Source of the DNA: Obelidium mucronatum | Taxonomy: Eukaryota; Chytridiomycota; Chytridiomycetes; Chytridiales; Chytriomycetaceae | NCBI GenBank assembly: GCA_025765595.1 | Contig: JAIVFH010000358.1 | Span: 1 to 24,880, forward strand | Direction of reading: 5' to 3' | DNA length: 24,880 bases | Shown: piece by piece, positions 9,233-18,538 of the stretch | Layout: the number at the start of each line of letters is the position of its first letter | Numbering within the stretch: position 1 is the stretch's first letter | Notes under the pieces: generated by a model | The model's database searches: none | Seen by the model: only the letters and a program-made list of their open reading frames with translations | Told to the model about the DNA's origin: nothing | Position numbers and translations under genes: made by a program

Positions 9233-10337
9233 ATGCCTCCCAAAATGGCAACGTCCAAATCGAAACATACAACACCTGCGCAGCGCAAAGCAATACTTGC
9301 ATGGCTTGAGATCCCGTCCAACTTCAGGCTTATCACGGGATCTGCAGCATTCAACCAAAAGGTCGTTGCTGGAGCGAAGCTGAAGAAGACTGATGCGTAC
9401 AAGTCGTTGGCAGAGCATGTGAACGATGTGACAGGTGCTGGATGGACTGCCGAGCAGGGCAAGACTCGGTATGAAGCATACCTCAAAACTTACAAAGCAA
9501 CCAAGACGGCTGCAACAACAACAGGCTTTGGCATCACTGACGAAGATGCTGTGGCCAAAATCTCAACCATCGAAGAGAAATTGGAGGCGATGTGTCCCAA
9601 CTATAGCCAACTTGATCGGCTGTTTGGAGAGCGGCAAAACATTCAAGCTTCTGCAACAGAAGAAACAGATTGTCCTATCAATAACAATGCCAACCGTGGA
9701 AGCGAGTCGGAAGGTTGCAGAGGAGGGTCTTGGAAGAGATGACACCAGTCAGTTTGAGGATGATGCCCTGTTTGAGAATGACCAATCAACCGAAGAGAAC
9801 ATCGAAAACAGTGTAGATGCTGAGTTGGGATCTGGTGACACGAGTTATACTTCATTGGAAGATGCTGTGAATCGAGGAAACCGAACTCCTGTTGGAATGT
9901 CAAGGAAGCGAAAAACCACCAGTACCAGCAGTAACAGCAGTACCAGTAGCCTTTTGGATGGTTCTACATTAGTTTCGAATTCTAAAGCCAAGCCAACGGA
10001 TCAGTTCACAACGGCGTTTATGCGCGCTCAAGAAGAATGAGATGCTACAGACTTCAAACGAATGAAGCTTGAGAACGAAATCCGAAGAGATGAATTAAAA
10101 TTGAAGGAGAAAATGGATGGTGGGGCTTTGGAACTGAAACGAGAAGAGCTGGGACAACTTTTGGAAAGTCGAGCTTTGGAGAGGGAGTTTAAGGAAAGGC
10201 AATTGCAAATAGAGGAAAAAAGGCTGGAAACTGCGAATGAGTTGGAGAAGCAGAAGATGAAGATGGGATTGATTCAGGCAGCCATCACATCAGGAAAGAC
10301 TCCGGCTGATCTCAAGGGATTTCTGGATCTGTTTTAA
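9233..10337 (+). pseudogene. Harbinger accessory Myb/SANT-like DNA-binding ORF (degenerate)
   Basis: The first ATG after the T-rich leader is at 9233. Residues 1-130 resemble the DNA-binding partner of Harbinger elements: a tri-helical domain with AILAWLEIPSNF, GAGWTAEQGKTRYEAYLKTY and GFGIT, then IEEKLEAMCPNYSQLDRLFGE. The frame must then move by +1 between about 9640 and 9690 to continue as MPTVEASRKVAEEGLGRDD and a Ser/Thr-rich linker. It meets an in-frame TGA at 10038-10040 and resumes (FKRMKLENEI) as a Lys/Glu-rich coiled coil ending at 10337. A consistent GT-AG intron was not found at the shift. In related elements this protein helps the transposase enter the nucleus and bind the ends. 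As it stands it would be truncated before the coiled coil. Confidence 0.75.
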
Positions 10338-10414
10338 CTTTGTCTTCTTTGGTTTACATCACAATAAAATCATAACTTCAAAACAACATTATTATTATCC
10401 ATTCCGATTGATAA

Positions 10415-11632
10415 TCACATATAATTATATGGACATGACAAAACAGACCGCTTTTTTGCTGTTCTGAAAGCTTCGGCCGTCGCACCACCCATATGCACAA
10501 CATGTGTATGTGATTCATTACTGACTTCATCCAGCTCATCGGCATCCTGCCAAGTATCCCTGAACGTTATCAGTATATTATGCAGAATAATGGTGGCAAG
10601 TATCCAATTGTTGATATGCTGTAAATCATCAGCAGTCATAAAACTCAAACGCAGATGTTTCAAACTCCCCCACCTATTCTTTAACACACCAATCCCATGT
10701 TCTACAACAACACGCACAGCCGAAATAATTTGATTGAACAGAGCATTTTCCGGGATGCCCGCAGCCTGTCCTTCGTATGGTGTCAGCATCCTCAGTGTTA
10801 ATGCAAATGCCGAGTCTCCAAGAAGATACTCGCCATCACTGAAAAATTCATCGGGGAATTGGAATAGCCTAGATTTGCTGAATACGTTGTTGTCATGTAG
10901 AGATCCTGGCCAGCCGATGAGATAGTACAAGATTCGTCCATCATTTGGATGCACCACAAGCTGGCAGTTCAAAGCATATCGATGCTTGCGTGTCCAATAC
11001 ACTTCAGGATCAACGCAAGGCTTTTGATGTAGAATTATGTCTGTGCCGTCAACAATTCCAACTAATCCACCCAGACCTTTTTCTTCTTGGAGTCGGCAGG
11101 ATACGATTCTTCTAGCATGAGCAGAAGGCCACAAAGCGTATGTGGACTTTAAAGATAGTATGGCCTGTATGACTCGTCGACAGTACAAGATGACTGTTCC
11201 AGCGCCAATTCCAAAGAGCACACTGACTTTGACAACAGCAACTCCTGTTCCATGACTTCCCATTCGCTCCAGAGCCACTGCTAATTGTATCCATACATCA
11301 AGTTGAGGATTCTGGCTGCTGTTATGAAACACAGGATGGTCTTCGATCATAGCGACTAGTCTTCCAAAGGATTCAATGTCCATTCGTATTGCTTGCCGAA
11401 TCTCTTTTGGTGGTAAATGCTTCAAGAGATTCCTGTATCCAAGCTGCTTGGGTACAGGTGTTCGAAAGTGAAGATAACGGTTGCCTTCAATGATCCGCAT
11501 CATCAGAAGAACATCATTTTGGAAGTTTTTGAGGTGGCGACAGTCAGTCTGGAGAATCTCCAATAATGTGGTTTGCTTGAGTGTTTTCAATAGCGTTTGT
11601 AGCAGTTGCTGTCGTTCCGTTTTTTTTGGCAT
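10415..11632 (-). CDS. PIF/Harbinger (HARBI1-like) DDE transposase
   Basis: Intact 405-aa frame, ATG at 11632, no introns. A helix-turn-helix-like stretch lies at about residues 136-153. The DDE_Tnp_4-type nuclease core has Asp195 in GIVDGTD, a conserved SLHDNNVF block (Asp247), Asp273 in LLGDSAF and Glu311 in VVEHGIGVLKNRW, the usual Harbinger triad spacing. It would cut and rejoin the element ends in the nucleus. It converges on the accessory ORF, ending 78 bp from its last stop. The 5' side reaches toward the right TIR (start codon about 100 bp from the end), so its promoter must lie in the T-rich subterminal region. Confidence 0.93.
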   Translation of the reverse strand: MPKKTERQQLLQTLLKTLKQTTLLEILQTDCRHLKNFQNDVLLMMRIIEGNRYLHFRTPVPKQLGYRNLLKHLPPKEIRQAIRMDIESFGRLVAMIEDHPVFHNSSQNPQLDVWIQLAVALERMGSHGTGVAVVKVSVLFGIGAGTVILYCRRVIQAILSLKSTYALWPSAHARRIVSCRLQEEKGLGGLVGIVDGTDIILHQKPCVDPEVYWTRKHRYALNCQLVVHPNDGRILYYLIGWPGSLHDNNVFSKSRLFQFPDEFFSDGEYLLGDSAFALTLRMLTPYEGQAAGIPENALFNQIISAVRVVVEHGIGVLKNRWGSLKHLRLSFMTADDLQHINNWILATIILHNILITFRDTWQDADELDEVSNESHTHVVHMGGATAEAFRTAKKRSVLSCPYNYM

Positions 11633-11716
11633 GTTTGAATGCCCCTAACTGAATTTCTCGCTTTTTTGCGTCAAAATGAAATCGAAAAAAGCTGCTTTTT
11701 TCTTTTAAAAAAATCT

Positions 11717-11732
11717 TAACTTTGAACCCCCC
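11717..11732 (-). repeat. Right terminal inverted repeat
   Basis: Reverse complement of the left end: TAACTTTGAACCCCCC on the plus strand, followed by TATTG of the host gene. Confidence 0.92.
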
Positions 11733-11924
11733 TATTGTGTTCATGCTGTTCCTGCATTTTACCGAGCAATTGTGGACCATGAGCCAACTAAAGATGGTCA
11801 GCTGCGTCTCGCTTCGAATCAAAGATTGTATGTTACTTCTGTGAACAGCAATGGGTGGTGCCGAGCTTTAGCGGGACGCGAGCAAGGATGGGTTCATGCG
11901 GATATGCTGGGACCCATTGGTTAA
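11733..11924 (+). pseudogene. SH3 domain, 3' part of the interrupted receptor-like gene
   Basis: In the frame carried over from 9087 (after one TA is removed) this stretch is open to TAA at 11922-11924. It encodes an SH3 domain of about 55 residues: ALYDY-like start (YRAIVDHEP), the GW position as SNGWCRAL, and a G-WVHADML end matching the usual G.(F/V)P.NYV strand. SH3 domains bind proline-rich ligands. Attached to a single-pass membrane protein it would place an adaptor module under the membrane, loosely like fungal Sho1, though Sho1 has four TM segments. Separated from its promoter and signal peptide by the 2.6-kb element, it is unlikely to be expressed. The 149 bp to the next gene hold only convergent 3' ends. 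Confidence 0.8.
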
Positions 11925-12073
11925 AAAGATGATAGATGCATCTATCCATATAATTTTCTCATTTCTCAACTGTAATAAACGTTTGTATGTGCTTGTCGTT
12001 TTAATCCAATAGAAAATCACCCAAGAATTCACTGTGACCGTCCAAAAAAAGAAACAGAGAAAATACACGGCAT

Positions 12074-14012
12074 TCAAAGAGTATTATACTTTGCAATCAA
12101 AGATTGAAGCCGCTCGGCGCCGGTCTTCTCTCCCGAAAAGGTTTTGAACTGACTTGTCCCTGGAAAGAGTGGTACACCATCGCCTTTGCACTTGGTACCC
12201 TTTTCTGGGTATGTTCCATTGATAAAGAATTGCTGAATGTAGCCTGTCGTGCACGCGCTTGGCTGGGCACTTGAACAGTGACCATATCCTTCATGTTGAA
12301 GGAGAACCGCATTCCCTCCCATTGCGCGTTCAATAGCCTTGGCATGACGGAAAGGTGTAATTGGGTCCAATGTGTTTCCAATAATAAAGACCTTGGTAAT
12401 TCATTGATTAGAAGAAACATTTAAAGACATGCGCCCTAATTTGCATGGAGTGTATACCTTGTTTTTGAACTTTTGATTCCAGGGACCGGAGAATCGCTCG
12501 GCTGCCTTTGCTTGCCACGCGTTTGGCAGCGAATGCGACAAGGCAGGGCCATCCAACTGTCCACTTGCCAAGCCCAACGAGAAGACAGCGAAACGCGTCC
12601 GCCAGTTTCTCAAATCTCTTGAAACCAGGCCCATCTCTGTCAAGGGTGGAGAAGTTCCAGGAGTTTTGGACGCCTCTCGTGTCGCTGCCGCTTTTTATGG
12701 AGCCTTGACTTCTCCTGGAGGCTGGCAATCCTTTGCCCAAGCTCTTGCAGACGCAATGGCCGGAAACCCTCAAACTCTTTTCAATAAAGACCTGCCGGAT
12801 TTAAGCTCTTGCCCTATTGCGGATGGGTCAGAAAAAAATGGGTTTTACGGTGCTGCTTGTCTGGATTCCAAGGGAAACGATGCCGATTTGAAAGTCTGGA
12901 AGACTGCTGCCAATAAAGCAGACAAGATGAGTTTTGCTGGACAGTCTATGATGTGGTCGTTTTTGCCATGCAAGTACCAACCAGTGCTTCCAAATCGGCC
13001 ATATCGTCATTCATTTCAAACAAAGGCCCTGTCATGTATCTAAAAGAGAAGCGGTCCAATCAAAATGATGGGGTTTTAAAAATGGGAAGTAAACAGTCAT
13101 GTGGAAAACTGTACCCAATGACGTTCATGACACCATCAATAATAAGACGACCAACATTTTTCGGGAACATGTTGGCATAGACGGTTCCAAGTGTAGTGCC
13201 ATAAGAGAATCCATAATAGTTCAATACTTGGTCTCCGAGCGCCTTGCGGATTGCGTCCATATCACGAGCAATGTAGGTAGTTCCAAGGAATGGCAAAATA
13301 TCCTTGCTGTATTCAGCTATCCAAAAATTATGTGAAGTTGTTAGGATCAAACTATTTTTATCATGGATTTAAGCGAGACCACAACTATTCGCCAGCGCTT
13401 CTTGGGCTGCAGCATACGCTGCCAGAGAGGTGGTAGATCCTGAAGCAAATGGGGCCGTCAAAATAGCAGATTGGGCGCTTACGTAAGCGTGGTGCAATGC
13501 ACTCTTGTAGCAAACGATGGGAGACGATTCACCGACACCACGAGGATCTTTAAAATGTGGATAAGTGAGCATATTTAGCATCTTATAGGACACGAAAGAT
13601 GGCTTCATTTACCAAAACCAAGAATGTCGTAGCGACCGCCAGTCAAGAAAGACATGTATTCAGCAATCTCGAGAAGGATTGCTTTTCCAGGCGCGCCAGG
13701 TCCACCAAAGTTGAAGTGGATTGTACCAAGCGAAGGAAGAACCTGGGCTTTGTACACAGAGATGGCGATGTCGATCTTTTTGTCAAATGTGCTCTGTTTA
13801 AATTCAACGATTAGTTAGCTAAAGAAAGTGTATCGAATGCGAGAAGGAGTCGCTTCAGCACATACGTTACTGTAGTCCAATGGGACAGGCAATCTGCCGC
13901 ACTTCCAATTAACTTCGTCTTTGCCTGGGCAGGAAGTCCAGTTGAATGGAGACTCGGAGGCAAGGACAGTCAGTGCACTTGAAAGAGAAAGAAGGAATGC
14001 TGGCAGTTTCAT
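12074..14012 (-). pseudogene. TAP-like secreted alpha/beta hydrolase with internal inversion
   Basis: ATG at 14012 gives a signal peptide (LPAFLLSLSSALTVLA). Exons in phase: 13866-14012, 13613-13793, 13380-13547, 13115-13316, then 12978-13039, and after the inverted block 12458-12517 and 12074-12391. The family is peptidase S33 / tripeptidyl-aminopeptidase-like: oxyanion region FNFGGPG, nucleophile Ser in GFSYG (exon 4), Asp in NTLDPITP and His in EGYGHCS (last exon, TAP-like C-terminal domain). The middle of exon 5 (about 12518-12977) is on the opposite strand, so the minus-strand frame meets a TAG shortly after LEAL and the Asp and His are lost. Apart from a few bases at the breakpoints, the flanking exons and splice sites all fit, so the damage looks recent, or is an assembly error. 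Paralogue: 14250-16311. Confidence 0.82.
12518..12977 (+). other. Inverted coding segment inside the hydrolase gene
   Basis: On the plus strand this is an uninterrupted open frame (ECDKAGPSNCPLAK to MMWSFLPCKY) that aligns block by block with residues encoded on the minus strand in the paralogue (ECDKAGPARC, AMAGN, DSCPI, GND, LVCKY). The neighbouring minus-strand piece beginning WQAKAAERFSGPWN (from 12517) should follow CKY directly, and GYMTGPLFEMNDD...LEAL should precede ECDKAG. So about 460 bp are flipped in place. Short inverted matches sit at the two ends: CTTGC at 12511-12515 with GCAAG at 12970-12974, and TGGCA at 12524-12528 with TGCCA at 12964-12968. A few bases at the breakpoints do not fit exactly. 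Confidence 0.85.
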
Positions 14013-14249
14013 GGGTCCTTTTTTTTAAGAGCGTTGAAACGTGACTTGTTTTGACGAGAAGAAAAAAATCTTGGATTTAATCAACAACTGGTGGACTTCG
14101 TCTGACACTGGCTCAACCAAGGTGGAGTTGCGGTCCGTTTTACTTGTCCAGTATTCTATGGTAGGAATTAGAACTTTGAACCGCAAAAGATCCGACTCGT
14201 TGTTGCATCTTTAGATTCTTGTCTCCACATTTGCCTGTCTTTTTCAACT

Positions 14250-16311
14250 TTATTTCACAATGTTATACTGCACTATTAAATCATGAATTTCTTCCAACTC
14301 TGTCTTTTTTGGCTGAACAAGAGAGTCTGCTTCTGGGAACAATACCACATCATGGTCAACGGAACATTTAGTTCCACTTTCCGGATAGCTTCCATTAACA
14401 AACAGCTGTCGAATATACCGGAGAGTACAGCTGCTCTTGTGGGCGGTGGAACAATGCCCGTATCCATCGTGGTGCAATAGAACACCGGAACCCTTCAAGA
14501 TCCTCTCCACAGTTTTGGCGTTCCGTAAAGGAGTTATAACGTCCAGCGTGTTTCCGATGATAAGCAGCTAAAGAGTTTTTTTCTTTCAGTGACTTCCAAA
14601 CCTGATGGAAGAAAGAAATGAAAGAAACCTTATTCCTCAGCTTATTATTCCAAGGTCCAGTGTATCTTTCGAAAGGTTTGACTTGCCAATATTTGCAAAC
14701 CAGATACTGCCAGACGCTAGCCCTTCCAAAGAGCCTACTGACATCTTCTCCCTTTTCACTCGCCTTTTCCCACTCCTTCAAACTAACGTCATTACCGATT
14801 GTGTCCAAGCAAGTAACTCCTGGCAAGCCGTTATCCGCCGAGGAATCCATAATAGGGCAAGAGTCCACGTCACCAAGGAATGGGTTCACCAGTTCCGTAG
14901 CATTTCCAGCCATAGCACTTGCCAAATCCCGCGCAAACTTTGACCAACCGCTGGGCCTATACAAGGCATTATAAATGGCAGTTGCTGTCCGAGGTGCGTC
15001 CAGAATAGATGGAACCTCACTGCCTTCAACAACGAGAGGCCGAGATTCCAAGTCCTTCAGAAACTTGTGAATGCGGTGGGAAGTTTTGTGTTTTGGGTGG
15101 CTGAGTGCACAACGTGCGGGTCCCGCTTTGTCACACTCATGTGCGAATACTTTGAATAATTCATCGGAGTCAACTACATCTCCCGGGGTGTCCTTAAATA
15201 TCGGACCGCCCATATAGCTAAAGCAGCGACGCGTCAAGTTTCTTAAAAGTAAGAATCATGGCTTTAACTTACGTGAGCGGATTCATGACACCATCAATGA
15301 TCGCACGACCAACGCGGTCTGGAAACATGCTGACATAAACTGTTCCAAGCATTCTGGAAAGAGGTGTGAAAATCAATAAACGCCGTTTCGTAAAACTCAC
15401 GTTCCGTATGAGAATCCATAATAATTCAGAACATCATCCCCTAAGGCTTTGCGGATTTCATCCATATCGCGAGCAACTTGAGTAGTTCCCATGTGCGGTA
15501 AAATATCACCCGCCCATTTTGCTGTGGAGGGTAATGAGACCTGCAGTCAATCATTTTTTGACGTGCTTACCGCAGCTTTTCGCCCACGCTTCCTGTACTG
15601 CCGCGTATGATGAAACTAAAGTGGTAGATCCGAGAGTATCGGGAGGAGTTACTCCAGACGCCATAACGTCGAATTGAGCATGGCGGCTGGCAGTTTTGAA
15701 ACAGGTAATTGGAACAGATTCGCCAATACCGCGTGGATCTAATTCCAAGGGGAAAAAAAACAAAGAGTAAGAGAATGAGAGCTTAATTTAAAAAAAATGA
15801 GTCTTTGTTCTTCTTTGGCTAACCAAATCCGAGAATGTCATGTCTCCCGCCTGTCAATTCAGAAAGTGCTTTGCCTGCCGCAAGCACCGACGCTTTCCCA
15901 GGACCTCCGGGGCCCCCAAAGTTGAATGTGATTGTTCCAAGTGATGGGAGAACTTGCGTTTTGTATAAGGCAATTGCGATATCGATTGTTTTGCCCGCAG
16001 TAGTATTCTGCTTGACGTGTTATGTGAAGACGAGAGCATCTAAAATTAATCAAATACTCATCTGTGTATAGTCGAGCGGAACTGCCAAGGAGCCACACTT
16101 ATAGTTGGTGTCAGCTTCCTTGCCAGGACATGTCGTCCAATGGAATGGTGAGGTGTCTACCGACTGGTCAGTGGATGGGTAATTGAATACGAAGATGGTA
16201 AAAAGCGCGACATTGAACGCTAATGTTGTGAGGACAGTGAAGATTGAAACGCGGGTCGGGCGATGGCGGACAGTGCTGAAACCAAGAAACTGGTTCACTC
16301 TCGAATTTCAT
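14250..16311 (-). CDS. TAP-like alpha/beta hydrolase with N-terminal membrane anchor
   Basis: Exons: to 16062 (or 16058), 15824-16007, 15571-15738, 15401-15521, 15273-15353, 14629-15241, 14250-14567. From exon 2 on all phases agree. Catalytic residues are present: FNFGGPG, Ser in GFSYG, Asp in NTLDVITP, His in GYGHCS. The last exon (318 nt) equals that of the paralogue. The N terminus has a hydrophobic run (about 16185-16250, ALFTIFVF), so it may be membrane-anchored or secreted; it probably cleaves peptides or small esters outside the cell (family inference). Two oddities: no ATG is in frame with exon 1, since the nearest ATG (16311) needs a +1 shift after four codons, and the exon 1/2 junction fits only with an ATGAGT donor at 16061, or with a GT donor at 16057 that leaves one extra base. 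It has one intron, within the nucleophile-motif region, that the paralogue lacks. Confidence 0.8.
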
Positions 16312-16389
16312 TGAATATTTAAATATTGAATTAATTTTAAGAATCGCATTCACTCCAGTGCTATGAAAGAAAGACTTTCTGCGAATAAA

Positions 16390-17721
16390 TCACAGTGCGG
16401 CATCATAAGCTGGAGGAAATTGGGAGTTATTCCCGTTATTTCTCAAGTCCAAGAGTGCATCCTGCAGCAGAACGCGATCACCAGGCAGCCTCACATTGAA
16501 CAATAGACAAAATTTCTGAAACTTCAAGAATAAGGAGACCGCGTCCATTAATTTTTTGTATCACAGCTCTGTTGGCTCCATCAACACCCCCACCATTCTT
16601 GGAAATCCAGCAGCTTGCATTGTCTACAGACCACATATTCACATCGATTGGAAAATTTGAAACACTCTCTGATTTAAACAGACGCGTGACTGGCGTTCCT
16701 GAGCCTCTTGCCATAGCCATTTCCATATTCGCAAAGAGCTTTTCATTCACCGGCTCCTTTTCTGAGGGTCTTAGGTTCTGCCAAAACCGTGACAACATTC
16801 GAATCACTATCGGTTTTGCTTTGTATGAATACAGTATCGGCTGAAGTATTGGTGTTGGTATTCTCTGTTGCAGTTGGTTCGGTGGTATCAGATGGTCTCT
16901 CAGAACGGTTTTGGAATCTATTTTTTGTACGTTCAATATTATATTGACATTGCTCGTTTTTTGTAACAGCCAACCTGGTGTAATAGAGGCCAGCAGCAGC
17001 CCCCAACACAATAAAGAGCACACTGATGGAAACTCCCACAATAACCTGCAACTGAAGGAGTTGTTGGTAGGTTTTCGTTATCGAAAAGTTTCGATGAAGA
17101 TGACGTTGGGGGATAAATAACTCCGGCTACTTTCTGGGCTTCTGGATCGCTGGAGGATGCGCCATAACCAGGACTGTTCGTCACACCTAAAACGTCTGGT
17201 CCCTTCAAGACACAATGCGTATTTGCTTTAAAAGCCGCGATGACACATCCATCAGTCTTAACACAGCGCTTATAACAGGAATCCGTAGAATCAGTTGCAT
17301 CGTCATATGCAGCGTTTGGGATCTCAAACATCTTGTAAAAATCCAGATCAGGAAGCGTGTAGTAAGTTCCCGTTCCTGGTGGATACGGGACTATTGTTTG
17401 CGTGCCATCATTTCGCCCTGGCTGTTTCGGCCAGCATTCGTTGGAAGCCCCGTTAAAGGTGAAAAAGGACGCGTTGAACGAGAATGCCAGTCCGGCACAA
17501 TCACCGACACTTGAGGCTGTTGGTACGTATGACAGAACGTTGGCGGTTATATCGCTCCAGTCTCGGTTTTTGAATATCTGGAAGGAATATCCAGGAGGCA
17601 GGGCCAGGCTGGTCAGGCTGGTCATGTTTTGGCTGATTTTGTCTGAAAAAACATTTAACGGGTTATTCCTCAGCTGAAAAGCCTCGTATTCTACAATTAT
17701 TAAAAACCCTCTGTTGTCCAT
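16390..17721 (-). pseudogene. PAN-type / TM / SAM-domain protein with frame breaks
   Basis: The first ATG is at 17721; a T-rich acceptor-like sequence before 17625 makes ATG 17625 (MTSLTSLALPPGYSF) the better start. The ectodomain has two Cys-bearing units: GDCAGLAF to ECWPKQ, and a PAN-like unit (SCYKRCVKTDGCVIAAFKAN). VAGVIYPP follows, then a Ser/Asn-rich juxtamembrane part, a TM (VIVGVSISVLFIVLGAAAG), a cytosolic linker and a SAM domain from about 16630 (WSVDNASCWI). The tail PGDRVLLQDALLDL to PPAYDAAL, stop at 16390, matches the SAM end of 18539-20000. Three +1 frame changes are needed: windows 17045-17105, 16755-16870 and 16485-16505. The first could instead be an intron, but that would remove VAGVIYPP, which is conserved with its neighbour by synonymous changes only. 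Either a decayed gene or one with base-insertion errors. Confidence 0.7.
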
Positions 17722-17782
17722 TCAGTATTGAATATCATGAAGCCTGTACGAATGTCAGCTTAAAAGCTACAACTAATTTTAT

Positions 17783-18370
17783 TTAAACACTGCCGTACTT
17801 CGGAAGTGGAGGGTATATGACACCGGCAACTTTTTGGACGGGTGCCAGATATTCGCCAGGACCCTTGGCCACACTAACCATATCTGGTTGCTTCAAGACA
17901 CACCATGAATCGGCTTTGAAAGCCGCAATTACACAACCATCAGTGTTAATGCAGCGCTTATAACAAGAATTTGCTGAATCCTTTGCGAGACCATACCCCT
18001 CATTTGGCATCTCAAACATTTTATAAAAATCCAAGTCAAGGAGAGGATAGAACGTGCCAGTTCCTGCAGGGTATCGGACAATTGTTTGAGTCCCAGGGTT
18101 TGGTCGGGGGTGTTTGGGCCAGCACTCCTTGGATGCGATGTTATATGTGAAAAAATACGCTCCTTGAGAGAATGCCAGACCAGCACAATCACCAACACTC
18201 AGGGTCTTTGGCACATATGACAGAACGTTTGCCTTTACATCGCTCCAGTCTCGGTTTTTGAATGTTTGGAAGGAATATCCAGGAGGCAGAGTCTGGCTGG
18301 TTAGGCTCATGCTTTTGGAATGTTTTGGTGATTTGTCAGATAAAATAAGAGAAAGAATACTACGCGACAT
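17783..18370 (-). CDS. PAN-type ectodomain protein, truncated paralogue
   Basis: 195-aa frame from ATG 18370; ATG 18310 (MSLTSQTLPPGYSF) aligns with the neighbour's probable start. It contains the same two units as 16390-17721: GDCAGLAF to ECWPKHP, and SCYKRCINTDGCVIAAFKAD to CVLKQPD, ending with QKVAGVIYPP and a short tail. It has no signal peptide, TM or SAM domain; the neighbour's homologous frame continues into these, so this copy ends early, by design (a soluble form) or by truncation. The two genes are tandem, 61 bp apart, on the same strand. Between the copies the nine codons for KVAGVIYPP differ only at third positions, so both were under protein-level selection until recently. Ligand unknown. 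Confidence 0.7.
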   Translation of the reverse strand: MSRSILSLILSDKSPKHSKSMSLTSQTLPPGYSFQTFKNRDWSDVKANVLSYVPKTLSVGDCAGLAFSQGAYFFTYNIASKECWPKHPRPNPGTQTIVRYPAGTGTFYPLLDLDFYKMFEMPNEGYGLAKDSANSCYKRCINTDGCVIAAFKADSWCVLKQPDMVSVAKGPGEYLAPVQKVAGVIYPPLPKYGSV

Positions 18371-18538
18371 TCCTCAACTGACCAAACTATGCATATGTTC
18401 CGACGAAAATTAGCGTGAATGCGGTGTATCAATTGAGTCAGAATTCATTGACCGTTGGGTGTGTTTTTCGACGGACTTGCAAGAAGAAAAGTATTAAAAG
18501 CCAAATCAAACAATATGTTCATTTAAAAGCAATTTCTT

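Larger units (their letters stand above)
9090..11732. mobile_element. PIF/Harbinger-type DNA transposon inserted in a gene
   Basis: The element is bounded by terminal inverted repeats with the identical 16 bases GGGGGGTTCAAAGTTA at 9090-9105 and, inverted, at 11717-11732. It holds the two-gene set typical of Harbinger elements: a Myb/SANT-like accessory ORF on the plus strand (9233-10337, damaged) and an intact DDE transposase on the minus strand (10415-11632). The two genes converge. The flanks show TA on both sides (9088-9089 and 11733-11734); if the ends are read as starting with A, a 3-bp ATT duplication fits as well. Removing the element plus one TA restores an open host frame into an SH3 domain, which fixes the insertion point. 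The ends are rich in T runs. The intact transposase and clear ends suggest a fairly recent insertion. Confidence 0.93.

Noticed and set aside
8551..10040. C-to-T (RIP-like) mutation as cause of the stops
   Set aside because: TAG at 8551 and TGA at 10038 fit C to T changes, but two events are too few, other genes show no such bias, and most damage here is by indels.
11544..11822. Minus-strand 92-codon frame crossing the right transposon end
   Set aside because: Spans the TIR and host sequence, so it cannot be an old gene; overlaps the transposase start in another frame.
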